64,000 bases of DNA from a bacterium (GTDB lineage Bacteria > Bacillota > Clostridia > Lachnospirales > Lachnospiraceae). The notes under the pieces were generated by a model. That model worked only from the letters and a program-made list of their open reading frames with translations, had not been told where the DNA came from and made no database searches. The stretch's first letter is position 1, and the number at the start of each line of letters is the position of its first letter. The stretch lies in contig JAUNGE010000008.1 in assembly GCA_030524675.1 (NCBI GenBank), forward strand, positions 1-64,000, given 5' to 3'. Positions 47,533-57,126 of this stretch are shown one piece after another. Made by a program: the position numbers and the translations under genes.

Positions 47533-48666
47533 CTACCGAATCGTTCCGCCGCCCACAACGTAATCGTCCTGATAGAACACCACTGCCTGCCCTGGCGTAA
47601 TTGCTCTCTGTGGTTCATCAAACACACACTCCACGCTTCCGTCTTCTCTCTCCCGAATGACGCATGGAGCCGCCTTGTGCGCATAGCGAATTTTTGCGGA
47701 CACACGCATTTCTCGCCCGTGCAGGCCATCGACTGCCATCCAATTCACCTCATCGCAGACCAGCCTGTCAGAAAAGACATCTTCTGCCTCTCCGATTACC
47801 ACCTCATTGGTCTGCGGGCGAATCTCTGTCACAAAGATTCTGCGGCCCTCGGCAATGTTCAATCCACGCCGCTGTCCCACTGTGTAATTTGTGATTCCCT
47901 GATGCCGCCCCAAAATCCTGCCGTCTTTTGTGACAAAATTCCCCTCCGGAGGCACTTTTCCAGTAAACTCTCGAATGAATTTGGCATAGTCATGGTCCGG
48001 AATAAAGCAGATTTCCTGGCTATCCGGCGTATCTGCCGCCTCTAGCCCTGCCTGCTTCGCCATGTTTCGTATCTCACTCTTCTGATACAGTCCCACCGGC
48101 ATCAGCGTGTGAGAAAGCTGTTCCTGGGTCAATCGGTACAGCGCATATGTCTGGTCTTTCTGCCCTGTCACCTGAAGTGTATAGCGCCCATTGGGAAGGA
48201 TTTTTATCCTTGCATAATGCCCTGTAGCAATGTATTCTGCCCCCAGAGCGCGGCTTCTCGCCAAAAGCGCCTCCCATTTCACAAAACGGTTGCAGATCAC
48301 GCAGGGATTCGGCGTCCTTCCTCTCAGATATTCCTCCGCGAACTGCTTCATCACATGCTCCCTGAATTCTCTGCGAAAATCTAAGATATAATGAGGAATT
48401 CCCAGGGCATCCGCCATCCGTCTGGCATCCGCCGCAAACGCCGGTACCATGCCAGACTTTAAAATCCCGTTTCCTGTATCCCCATCTGGTCCACCATACT
48501 GCTCCTTTGCCATCTGGTCCAGCACTTCTCCTATATGACATCCTTCCGGCTCCCAGTGAACCATCGTGGCGCCAATTACATCATAGCCCTGTTCTTTTAA
48601 AAGCCAGGCGCCGACGGAAGAATCCACTCCGCCGGACATCCCGATTACTACTTTCTTTTTCTCCAT
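47533..48666 (-). CDS. mnmA: tRNA-specific 2-thiouridylase
   Basis: 377 residues from the ATG at 48666 (the upstream in-frame ATG at 48678 sits on the ribosome site). The PP-loop is GMSGGVDSSVGAWLL, the catalytic Cys pair lies in NPCVICNRFVKWE and DSQEICFIPD, and the C-terminal beta domain holds GQRRGLNIAEGRRIFV. An unusual acidic/Gly insert (GGPDGDTGNGILKSG) near residue 60 precedes the nucleotide-binding core. It puts the 2-thio group on U34 of Lys, Glu and Gln tRNAs. Sulfur would come from the cysteine desulfurase encoded next to it. Confidence 0.95.
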   Translation of the reverse strand: MEKKKVVIGMSGGVDSSVGAWLLKEQGYDVIGATMVHWEPEGCHIGEVLDQMAKEQYGGPDGDTGNGILKSGMVPAFAADARRMADALGIPHYILDFRREFREHVMKQFAEEYLRGRTPNPCVICNRFVKWEALLARSRALGAEYIATGHYARIKILPNGRYTLQVTGQKDQTYALYRLTQEQLSHTLMPVGLYQKSEIRNMAKQAGLEAADTPDSQEICFIPDHDYAKFIREFTGKVPPEGNFVTKDGRILGRHQGITNYTVGQRRGLNIAEGRRIFVTEIRPQTNEVVIGEAEDVFSDRLVCDEVNWMAVDGLHGREMRVSAKIRYAHKAAPCVIREREDGSVECVFDEPQRAITPGQAVVFYQDDYVVGGGTIR

Positions 48667-49019
48667 TATAAGGTCCATCCTCTGTTCTCATTTTTTCTGC
48701 TGCCTGCCACTCACCATCTGCTTTTCTCAATCAATTTTCTTAATCTATTTTCTCTGTCCGTGTTACCGTCTGTCCTGCTATCTGTTTTCTCAAAAATTCT
48801 GCTTTTTCTGCTGCAAAGAGCACCTATGATGCGTGCCAGGTGATGACTACAGTGTAACCGATTCCATTCCAAGAATCAATACCCTCGAAAGAGTCATTTC
48901 CCACGAGCACATTTCCATCTTCTTCACATGCAGGTGTATTTTTGCAGACATTCTTTTTATACACACATACACACGGATAATTCTGCCTACAAATACCTAG
49001 TTTTTTGGCACATACCTAT
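48667..49019. other. 353-bp gap between mnmA and the desulfurase gene
   Basis: Pyrimidine-rich DNA without a supported gene, terminator or repeat. It may hold the mnmA promoter, but no consensus pair was found. Confidence 0.35.
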
Positions 49020-50201
49020 TTATTTTCTGCGCCGTCTGCACACCATGTCACGATACGCCGCCGACTGCCCGCGCAGCATACCAACGCACCGTTTCAGTAC
49101 TTCGACTACAGTATCAATCTCCTCTTTCGTTGTCTCCTCGCTCAACGTGAGCCGCAGAGCACCGCGTCCGATTTCATCCGGCAGTCCGATAGCCCGCAGC
49201 ACATGCGAAGTCCCTTTGGAGCTTGCGGAACATGCCGAGCCGCTTGAAGCGCAGATTCCATTCATATCAAGAAGAAGCACCAGCGCTGCTCCATCCACAA
49301 ACTGAAATGAAAAATTCGCATTATTCGGAAGTCTCTGCCCTCTAGCTCCATTCAGCCTGCTATACGGAATTTCCAGAAGTATCCGTTCAATCAGATACTC
49401 TCTCAGTCCCTGCTCTTTTTCGATGCGCTCCTGCATCCTGCAAAATGCCATTTCCGCAGCCTTGCCCATTCCTACAATTCCGGCAACATTCTCTGTGCCG
49501 CTGCGCTGCCCTCTCTCCTGGCCTCCACCCTGTATCATAGGCGGAATCCTGCATCCTTCCCTCACATACAAAAATCCGACTCCTTTTGGACCATGAAATT
49601 TGTGCGCGCTGGCACTCAGCATGGAAATATGGCAGTCATCCACAGAAATCGGGATATGCCCAAATGCCTGTACCGCGTCTGTGTGAAACAGAATTCCATG
49701 TTTTTTTGAAATCTCCCCAATCTCTTTCAGCGGCTGTATGGTGCCGATTTCATTGTTCGCTGCCATCACAGAAATCAGCATCGTATCCGGACGGATTGCC
49801 TTCTCCAAAGCATCCAGTTTCACCATGCCGCCTTCATCCACAGGCAGATACGTCACTTCAAATCCCTGTTTTTCCAACCACTGACAGGTATGCAGTATCG
49901 CGTGATGTTCTATCTGTGTTGTAATCATATGACATTTTCCGGCAGCTTTTCCCATTTCCATCGCTGCCTTCAACGCCCAGTTATCTGCCTCTGTACCTCC
50001 CGACGTGAAGAAAATCGCGCTCTTCTTTGCGCCGATTCCATCCGCAATCGTCTGCCTCACATTGTCCATCTCTTTCCGGCATGTGTCCGAGAATCCATAT
50101 ATAGAAGAGGGATTTCCATACTGTCCCTGCAAAAACGGCATCATTGCTTCCATTGCTTCTTTACTGACTTTTGTAGTTGCTGCATTGTCCAGATAAATCA
50201 C
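49020..50201 (-). CDS. cysteine desulfurase (NifS/IscS-like)
   Basis: 393 residues. PLP enzyme of class V: IYLDNAATTKVSKEAMEAMM, the PLP Lys in SASAHKFHGPKGVGFLYV, His in TQIEHHAILHTC, Asp in LFHTDAVQAFGH, and the active Cys in ICASSGSACSASSKGTSHVL. It releases sulfur from cysteine for tRNA thiolation and iron-sulfur clusters. The gene stands directly upstream of mnmA, the usual pairing of a dedicated desulfurase in Firmicutes. The C-terminus is strongly basic (MVCRRRRK). Confidence 0.94.
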   Translation of the reverse strand: MIYLDNAATTKVSKEAMEAMMPFLQGQYGNPSSIYGFSDTCRKEMDNVRQTIADGIGAKKSAIFFTSGGTEADNWALKAAMEMGKAAGKCHMITTQIEHHAILHTCQWLEKQGFEVTYLPVDEGGMVKLDALEKAIRPDTMLISVMAANNEIGTIQPLKEIGEISKKHGILFHTDAVQAFGHIPISVDDCHISMLSASAHKFHGPKGVGFLYVREGCRIPPMIQGGGQERGQRSGTENVAGIVGMGKAAEMAFCRMQERIEKEQGLREYLIERILLEIPYSRLNGARGQRLPNNANFSFQFVDGAALVLLLDMNGICASSGSACSASSKGTSHVLRAIGLPDEIGRGALRLTLSEETTKEEIDTVVEVLKRCVGMLRGQSAAYRDMVCRRRRK

Positions 50202-50308
50202 AACAATTCTCCTGATTTCAGTACTTACTATTTAATATATTCCAAAATCCAGAACTTGTTTCATTTTTCATATAGCAAGGAATCCATGCATCTGATACAT
50301 CCAATAGC

Positions 50309-51418
50309 TCAGTGATGTGTTCTCACCAATTCACACACTCTCTGTATCTCATCCGGAATCCGAATTCGTCGCGGGCACATGGAAAGACACGGCATACTGG
50401 TACATTTCCTGCACCATTTCGCACTTTCCTCTATCCCAAGAGCCAGCTTCTTTAACGCCCAGAAATTTTTTCCGAGAAAGTAATAGTGATACTGGCGAAA
50501 TAAAGTGTGAATTTCTGTGCCATGTGGACAGCGGCATCTCTGACAGCGGTCACACGGAATGGGAGAAAACTGTTTTTCCAGTGTGGACAGCACTTCTGCA
50601 AAAGAAATCTTCTGCGCCCTAGAATTCTCACTCACAGCACTCCCCATGGCAGCATCCGCCTGCCAAATGGCACCAATTCCAATCAAAGCGCTCGAAACCG
50701 GATACGACAGTACGCCCTGCAAGAGCGTGCATACAGAAAAGAACGCAGGCAGAATTCCAGCCGCATATACCTTATTCACCAGAAATCCTTTGTGTGAAAA
50801 CCTCTCCTCCTGGGCCATTCTGTCCAGCATACCGCGTTCCAAAATATTTCCGCTTCCCTGCAGCACATCGACCCGCGCATCCTGTGCACCTCGCAGCAAA
50901 ATGTCATAATAATGGGAAGCCACGCCTGCAAACCGTATTTTCCCTTCCTGTTTCAGCTCCGTCAGTGCATCCAACGCACCGCCTTTTTGAAACACTTCGT
51001 CCACATTGCCCTCATCCACCTGATGCACAAAGTAGATATCCGCATAGGTTCCCAGATTTTCGCAGGATGTTTCTACTGCCTGGTACATGTCATTCCCATC
51101 AAAAAAACGAGCCTTGTCCGATATGATAATGCGCTCTCTCCCTGACTTTTCGCTTTCCGTTTTCTCTCGTTCCAGATATGCTGCAAATTTCCCCAGCTTT
51201 CTTTCTGCATCTCCATACTCTGGGACAATCGCCGTGTCATAGAGATTGCACCCCAGAGCATATGCATGTGCCATCACAGCCAGCGCCTGTTCGTCCTCCA
51301 GATTGTAATAGTCCGGAAGAACCGGCACACTCCCCTTTAAAATGGGAATCGTACCGAATCCCACCTCTGACACCCAAAACCCTGTATCTCCCAATCTTCG
51401 GTATTTCATTTTTTCCAT
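50309..51418 (-). CDS. aldo/keto reductase with C-terminal 4Fe-4S domain
   Basis: 369 residues. An AKR barrel (1-260; YRRLGDTGFWVSEVGFGTIP, LYDTAIVPEYGDAERKLGKF, a catalytic-type Lys in IISDKARFF, HQVDEGNVDEVFQ) is followed by Cys clusters CDRCQRCRCPHG and WCRKCTSMPCLSMCPRRIRI. The second resembles a ferredoxin motif with one site altered. Such proteins are frequent in anaerobes and presumably couple ferredoxin to a carbonyl reduction. It lies between the LRR and desulfurase genes. Confidence 0.9.
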   Translation of the reverse strand: MEKMKYRRLGDTGFWVSEVGFGTIPILKGSVPVLPDYYNLEDEQALAVMAHAYALGCNLYDTAIVPEYGDAERKLGKFAAYLEREKTESEKSGRERIIISDKARFFDGNDMYQAVETSCENLGTYADIYFVHQVDEGNVDEVFQKGGALDALTELKQEGKIRFAGVASHYYDILLRGAQDARVDVLQGSGNILERGMLDRMAQEERFSHKGFLVNKVYAAGILPAFFSVCTLLQGVLSYPVSSALIGIGAIWQADAAMGSAVSENSRAQKISFAEVLSTLEKQFSPIPCDRCQRCRCPHGTEIHTLFRQYHYYFLGKNFWALKKLALGIEESAKWCRKCTSMPCLSMCPRRIRIPDEIQRVCELVRTHH

Positions 51419-51517
51419 TTCCTCTATTTTTCTTTTTATAGCACCTCTCCATTTTCCATATACAGCATTTCGCGTTTTTCACATATGGCATTTCACATTT
51501 TTTATACATGACATTTC

Positions 51518-54500
51518 TCATTCTTCATATATGATATGAGTTGGGGCTAACAGGCTCTTACATCCCACAAAAGCGCGCTCTTCCACTTGTATGCAGCTTC
51601 CAGAAAGCCAAATTTCTCCGCTTTCGTTTTGTCCTTCCAACTCTATTAGCCCTGATTGTCCCACCTGTATTTCTTCCAGCGTTCGGCAGAAAGCAAATGC
51701 CTCTTTTCCAATTTTTTTCACACTGTCAGGCAGTATCACGCGCCGCAGCGCATGGCAGCGGTAAAAGGCACGCGCAGGAATTTCCTCCACGCCGTCCGGC
51801 ACAATGATTTCTCTGAGTGATGTACAGTGCTCAAAGGCACGTGCTCCTATCTTTTTCAGCGCCTGAAACGGCTCTATTGTCTCCAGATTTCCGCATCCAG
51901 AAAACGCCATCTCTCCCAGTTCCGCCACAGACTGCACCTGGGTTACACTGCGAAGCCACTTACAGCGGGCAAATGCGCCTTTTCCGATTTTTCGCACATT
52001 CCCTGTCAGCGTCACTTCTGTGAGCAGGTTTCCATCCTGAAATACAGTATCTGCAATCTCTGTAATTCCGTGTGCCAATGCCAGACGGCTGATATTTCCC
52101 GTACACTCTCTCAGCACCCCATTCTCATCCGTCTTAAAGCAATTCAGCCGTTCCATCACAGCCTGATGCACGAGCGGCGGCAGCTCTTTGTGCCTGTCCT
52201 CGATTCCTCCCATCCGAAAAGCAGAGCCATCCGCCAGAATGATTTCCTTCAGATAAATACAGTTTCTAAATGCATATTCCTCCACGCGGACACGCTCTGA
52301 CAAAAAACGTATCTTTGTGATCTCCATTCCATTCGCAAAGGCCCAGCCGCACACCAGCCTGATGTCTTTTGGAACTACCACTTCCCCGCTGCACGCAGAA
52401 CCGTCCAAAAGCATATGATTCACAATCACCATCGGAGATTCCTGCTGCCGCTCTGCCATCCATGCGGTCCCATGAAATGCTCTGGCTCCAATGTACTCCA
52501 CACTCGCTGGAATCTCCACTTTTTCCAGCATCAGCGCATCTTTAAACACTTCCGCACGGATGGTTCGGATACCCTGCGGAATCTTCACATATCGGGCACT
52601 GCCGCAGTATCCGCACAGTTCTTCCTCTCTTTCCACTGCAAAGCAGCTCATCGCACTGTGAAACAGGATGCGCACAATCTCCGGAATTTTATCATCCAGA
52701 ATCGTGCGGTACTCCTGAAATTCCCACACTCTTCCATCCAATCTCACATACTGCAGCGCCGTGCAGCCCGAAAATGCATACTCCCGCACACAGAGAGCCA
52801 CATCTCTTTCATGTAGCTTCTCTGTTTTGGCATTTTCTATCCGAACTTCCTTCAATGCACAGCAGTCGTCAAAAGCGTGTGCTTCTATCACCGTTTCACG
52901 CTCCAAAGCCGCACGGCCATTCGCCAGTGTAATCTGTCTGAGACGGCAGCACCCCGCAAAAGCATATCTTCCTACCCGCTTCACATGTCTCAAGTCAATT
53001 TGTTCTAGCGCCGCACAGCCCGAAAATGCCTGTTCTTTTATTTCCTGCACGATGCCGCCGTATTCGCACACATACAGTGCCATGCATCCCTCAAACAGAC
53101 TCTCTTCCAGAACTGTCAGCCCTGATAGCTGTGCCTCTTTTAGTTTTGTACAATACCGAAACGCTCCCTGCCCAATGTGTTCCGCCTCCACACATACTTT
53201 CTGCAAGTTTGTACATTTTTCAAATGCCCGTCCACCAATCTGTCTGATTTTTCCTGAGAATTCAAATGCCTGCAGCTTTTGGCATCCCCAAAAAGCCCCA
53301 TCTCCCACCCAAACCAAACTTTTTGGAAATGTGATTCTGGTGAGGTTCGGATTTCGTGAAAAAGCAAATGGTGCAATTCCTGTGATTCCTTCTGGAAGGC
53401 ACACTTCTCCTGCTGCAAATTCTCCAGAGACCACCACGCCGCCTATGATACAGATACCGTTTGTTTCTCCGTTTTCTCCAGTTTTCTCTGCCCCTCTGTT
53501 TTCCACCGTCCATCCGGTTTTCTTTTTCTCTCTGTCCTTCTCATTTTGCCTCTCGGCAGCAGCTTTCTCCAGAAACTCCGCCTGTCCAAACGCATTTTCC
53601 CCAATATACACAAAGCCTATCTTTTCTGGAGGCTTCTTATCCGAAATCCCGATTTCTTTCCATTCTCTGCAGCCAAAGAAAGCCTCTTTTCCTATTTTCA
53701 GAGTCCCATTCAGATTCACGCACTGTATGTTGGCACACCCATAAAAAGCCCTATCTCCAATCTCTCTCCAGGAAGTTTCTTTTTCAGAAACTACTTCTTT
53801 TTTCACGCTCCGCAATGCAGTATCTCCAGCAAATACTTCCGCCTCCAGAATATTCGTATTTGCGTGCCAGTGCACACACTGCAATGCGCTGCACCCCTTA
53901 AAAGCAGCCGCTCCAACCCATGTCACACTCTTTGGAATGTGTACCTGTGTGATTTCTTTGTTTCCATAACAGGCACCGCCCGCCACAATCCGCGTGCCTT
54001 CTGGAATCCTGACCTCCCCTTTCAGATACCTTCCATCCCAGAAAATAGGCTCTTGTGTTTCTTCTATTTCCTGCGTCTTTTCTGTCCATTCTTTCAAAAA
54101 CAACGTTCCTTCCCAGACATTTCTGCCCACAGATTCCAGAGATTCTGGCAGTTGAATCTGCTTCAGTTTTTCACAGTGATATGCAAATCTGTCTGGAATA
54201 TGCTGCACGCCCTGTTCTAGCTGCACACTTCTTAAGCGCTTACATCCTGTAAAAATATCACGCCCCCAGCCGACACCGCTTCCTAAGATGCGCGCTTTCT
54301 TTATACCGCTCTCTGCAAATGCCAGATTTCCCACATACTGCACACCGGACGGAACTGTGATTTCCGGCAGTCCATCGCATCGATACCATGCCATATCGCC
54401 GATTTTTTTCAGTTCTTCTCCCAATTCTACCTGTTTCAGTGCACGGCACCCATAAAATGCCTGTTCTTTTATCTCCTGCAGACAATTTCCAAGCTCCACT

Positions 54501-55825
54501 TCTCGAAGCACCTGACAGCGCTTGAACACCTTTGCCTCCAAAACACGCAGTTTGTGCGGCAATTCTGCGCGAATCAGCTTCACACAGTTCTCAAACGCAC
54601 TCTCCCTAATGCGTTCCAGATTCTTTGGAAGCGGAATGGTCTGCAGCAGAAGGCAATCTCGAAAAGCACCTGCGCCGACTTCTTTTACACTCTCAGGAAG
54701 AATGACCCTATCAATGGCCTCATTTTTCGCAAATGCGCCCTCTCCAATCACAGTAATTCCATCTGGCACCACCACCCGCGACTCTGCACCCAAATACTGC
54801 AAAAGAATCGTACCGCTGATTCTGAAATTTCCCAGGACCTGCCTATGAATCTGCTTTACCAGTTCCGGCACTTCTTCCGATACCGTTTTTGACATGCCTT
54901 CTGCTGCCATTTTTCTGGAATGTTCCAGAATTCCTGTTATCTGATACACTGTTCTATCTGCAGCCTGAATCTCCTTCAATGTCGTACAATTTTTAAATGC
55001 ATCTTCGCAGACCTGTATTTTTGACATATCGCCTGAAAATGTCACTTTCTCCAGATTGATACAATTTCGGAACGCACGACTCTCAATCACACGCAGCGAT
55101 TGGGGCAGTTTCACAGATAGAATTCCCCGCTTATCAAAGAAACAGCTTTTTCCAATTTCCTCAATTCCTTCTGGAATCTCCACATGCTTGATATTTGTCA
55201 AAAATCTAACCAGACACCTTCCATCCAGCTCCATCATCCGCAGAATATCTTCTGCAATCGCCTGAATTACTGCAGGCACTGCACATTCTCCCGTCACCAC
55301 ATTCACAGCATTTCCGATATAATACGCCGTTTTTTCATCTGCAAATGCAATCTCCGCAATCCGTCCGCACCCGTTGAACACATCACAGATACAGTCAACA
55401 TCCAGTTCTCTGGAAATCTGCAGTTTTCTCAGAGAAACATCGTTTAAAAATACCTGTTTTCCTAGTTTTGTTACTCCAGGCATACAAATTTCTTCCAGGC
55501 TGTCACAGTATAAAAAAACACAGTTTCCAAGCTCCAGAACCGATGGTGGAAGTGTGATTTGCCTTAGAGCATGACAGCGGTGAAATGCATACTCTCCAAC
55601 CTCCGTCACTCCATCCGGAATCCGCACTTCCTGCAATTTCCGGCACCCCTTAAAAGCATGTGCCCCAATTTTTTTGAGTCCCTGCGGCAGCACCACCTTC
55701 TCAAGAGAGACGCAGCCCTTAAAGGCGCCCTCACCGATTGTATGAACCTCGTGCGGCACTACCACCTCCGTCTCCCGCAGCGTATAGGATTCCAAGACAC
55801 CTTCTTTTATCAAAAATCCATCCAT
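51518..55825 (-). CDS. giant BspA-like leucine-rich repeat protein without export signal
   Basis: 1435 residues made almost wholly of LRR_5/BspA-type repeats of about 23 residues, pattern h.IP.GV..IG..AF..C..L..h.hP. Clear units begin at EVHTIGEGAFKGCVSLEKVV and end with VKKIGKEAFAFCRTLEEIQ. Two non-repeat linkers interrupt the solenoid (around residues 290-330, HSRKMAAEGMSKTVSEE; around 760-790, ERQNEKDREKKKTGW). There is no signal peptide, membrane segment or LPXTG. Most relatives are surface proteins of gut bacteria and protists, so a cytoplasmic form is unusual. It lies between dusB and the AKR gene. A binding scaffold is likely; the partner is unknown. Confidence 0.92.
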   Translation of the reverse strand: MDGFLIKEGVLESYTLRETEVVVPHEVHTIGEGAFKGCVSLEKVVLPQGLKKIGAHAFKGCRKLQEVRIPDGVTEVGEYAFHRCHALRQITLPPSVLELGNCVFLYCDSLEEICMPGVTKLGKQVFLNDVSLRKLQISRELDVDCICDVFNGCGRIAEIAFADEKTAYYIGNAVNVVTGECAVPAVIQAIAEDILRMMELDGRCLVRFLTNIKHVEIPEGIEEIGKSCFFDKRGILSVKLPQSLRVIESRAFRNCINLEKVTFSGDMSKIQVCEDAFKNCTTLKEIQAADRTVYQITGILEHSRKMAAEGMSKTVSEEVPELVKQIHRQVLGNFRISGTILLQYLGAESRVVVPDGITVIGEGAFAKNEAIDRVILPESVKEVGAGAFRDCLLLQTIPLPKNLERIRESAFENCVKLIRAELPHKLRVLEAKVFKRCQVLREVELGNCLQEIKEQAFYGCRALKQVELGEELKKIGDMAWYRCDGLPEITVPSGVQYVGNLAFAESGIKKARILGSGVGWGRDIFTGCKRLRSVQLEQGVQHIPDRFAYHCEKLKQIQLPESLESVGRNVWEGTLFLKEWTEKTQEIEETQEPIFWDGRYLKGEVRIPEGTRIVAGGACYGNKEITQVHIPKSVTWVGAAAFKGCSALQCVHWHANTNILEAEVFAGDTALRSVKKEVVSEKETSWREIGDRAFYGCANIQCVNLNGTLKIGKEAFFGCREWKEIGISDKKPPEKIGFVYIGENAFGQAEFLEKAAAERQNEKDREKKKTGWTVENRGAEKTGENGETNGICIIGGVVVSGEFAAGEVCLPEGITGIAPFAFSRNPNLTRITFPKSLVWVGDGAFWGCQKLQAFEFSGKIRQIGGRAFEKCTNLQKVCVEAEHIGQGAFRYCTKLKEAQLSGLTVLEESLFEGCMALYVCEYGGIVQEIKEQAFSGCAALEQIDLRHVKRVGRYAFAGCCRLRQITLANGRAALERETVIEAHAFDDCCALKEVRIENAKTEKLHERDVALCVREYAFSGCTALQYVRLDGRVWEFQEYRTILDDKIPEIVRILFHSAMSCFAVEREEELCGYCGSARYVKIPQGIRTIRAEVFKDALMLEKVEIPASVEYIGARAFHGTAWMAERQQESPMVIVNHMLLDGSACSGEVVVPKDIRLVCGWAFANGMEITKIRFLSERVRVEEYAFRNCIYLKEIILADGSAFRMGGIEDRHKELPPLVHQAVMERLNCFKTDENGVLRECTGNISRLALAHGITEIADTVFQDGNLLTEVTLTGNVRKIGKGAFARCKWLRSVTQVQSVAELGEMAFSGCGNLETIEPFQALKKIGARAFEHCTSLREIIVPDGVEEIPARAFYRCHALRRVILPDSVKKIGKEAFAFCRTLEEIQVGQSGLIELEGQNESGEIWLSGSCIQVEERAFVGCKSLLAPTHIIYEE

Positions 55826-55878
55826 TTCGTATCCCCTTCTTTTCGCATATCTATATCCTGCATTCCGTCTTTCTGCAG

Positions 55879-56829
55879 CTAAGAAACCTCAAAAATTCTC
55901 TCCAGAATCTCTTCCAGTTCTTCCATACTCCCGCACTGATACAGCTTTTCCTTGTACTTTTTCGTCCCTTTTCGTTTTTTCATCCCATAGGAAGCCAATT
56001 TTCGCAGATATCCCATCGAAAACGTCTCATCATAATAACGACTGACCAGCGCAGTCTGTTCCCTCATTATCTCCAAAAACGATTTTTCGCAGTTTTTTCC
56101 TGTCAACTCACTGAAAATAAAAGGATTCTCCAGTGCATACCGCGCAAGCATCACACCGTCCGTCCCCGTTCTTTCCATCATTCTATCTGCATCCTCTGCC
56201 GAAAAAATCCCGCCGTTTGCAATCACAGGAATCGAGACAACGGCCTTGGCACGCTCTATCTCCTCATAATCCACTTCTCCATCGTACATCATACTTCGCG
56301 TGCGCCCATGAATGGTTATCATGTCAGCTCCCGCTTCCTCGCACATGCGGGCAAATTCGGCAGCAATTTTTTGGTCCTCACGAATTCCAATCCGGCACTT
56401 GACTGTCACCAGCTTTCCGCTTTTTTTGCACCCGCGGATAATAGCAGACGCCCTTGCCAAATCCGTCATCAGAGCACTTCCCTCCCCACTCTTAAACACA
56501 TTGGGTACCGGACACCCCATATTGATATCAATCACATCAAACGATGCCAACAGCTCGCTGCCGGCCATTCGTTCCATCACTCTCGCATCGCCGCCCAACA
56601 GCTGAACCGCTTTTATCTTCTCATCCTTGTCTGTCAGCAGAAGGCGCTTTGTCGCTTTATCCTGATATTTCAGAGCATTCGCGCTCACCATCTCCGTAAA
56701 GCAAAGTCCCGCTCCCAACTCGCTCACCAGCCGCCGGAACGGATAACAGGTATAACCGGCAAGCGGTGCCATCAGGACATTGGATGGCAGCAGCAGATGC
56801 CCCAGCCGAAGATTTCGTATCTCCATCAT
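55879..56829 (-). CDS. dusB: tRNA-dihydrouridine synthase
   Basis: 316 residues from the ATG at 56829 behind GGGAGG. FMN barrel motifs: NVLMAPLAGYTCYPFRRLVS, NMGCPVPNVFKSGEGSALM with the catalytic Cys, TVKCRIGIRED, ITIHGRTRSMMYDGEVDYEE, PVIANGGIFSAEDADRM and GVMLARYALENPFIF. It reduces uridine in the D loop of tRNA. The C-terminal helix domain is RNA-binding. It lies upstream of the LRR gene; with mnmA and the desulfurase further down it gives this stretch a tRNA-modification theme. Confidence 0.93.
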   Translation of the reverse strand: MMEIRNLRLGHLLLPSNVLMAPLAGYTCYPFRRLVSELGAGLCFTEMVSANALKYQDKATKRLLLTDKDEKIKAVQLLGGDARVMERMAGSELLASFDVIDINMGCPVPNVFKSGEGSALMTDLARASAIIRGCKKSGKLVTVKCRIGIREDQKIAAEFARMCEEAGADMITIHGRTRSMMYDGEVDYEEIERAKAVVSIPVIANGGIFSAEDADRMMERTGTDGVMLARYALENPFIFSELTGKNCEKSFLEIMREQTALVSRYYDETFSMGYLRKLASYGMKKRKGTKKYKEKLYQCGSMEELEEILERIFEVS

Positions 56830-56944
56830 GATTTCCTCCCGCTTATCTTCTTCATCATATAGAAACATCACTACATATTGCTGCCTTAAAATCAGTAGCT
56901 TTGCAATGATACGATTACTTCCAGTTTAACCAAAAACAGGAGAA

Positions 56945-56994
56945 AAAACAATCGTTTCTTCGCTACATTATCATATCGAACAAACGATTGTTTT
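56945..56994 (-). terminator. second terminator of the thiamine operon
   Basis: AAAACAATCGTTT and AAACGATTGTTTT form a perfect 13-bp stem across 24 bases, with TT continuing on the minus strand before CTCC. It would stop the thi transcript before dusB. Confidence 0.75.
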
Positions 56995-57026
56995 GTCTCC
57001 ATGTGTTTGTTATACTTCGTCTATAA

Positions 57027-57089
57027 CAAAGCGGGCAAGCCTGCCTCAGCCTTCCAACTTTTCACTCATGAGGGGCTTGACTGCTTTGT
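57027..57089 (-). terminator. long hairpin after thiD
   Basis: ACAAAGC (57027-57033) with GCTTTGT (57083-57089) and CAAGCC with GGCTTG close a long stem containing CTCA/TGAG. It lies 38 bases beyond the thiD stop. Confidence 0.6.
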
Positions 57090-57126
57090 GCGCCATGAAA
57101 AAAATAAGAGTTGAAAAAAATGAAAA

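Larger units (their letters stand above)
56830..57126. other. gap between thiD and dusB with two terminators
   Basis: The two hairpins at 57027-57089 and 56945-56994 fill most of it. The remainder is AT-rich without an ORF and may contain the dusB promoter. Confidence 0.5.
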
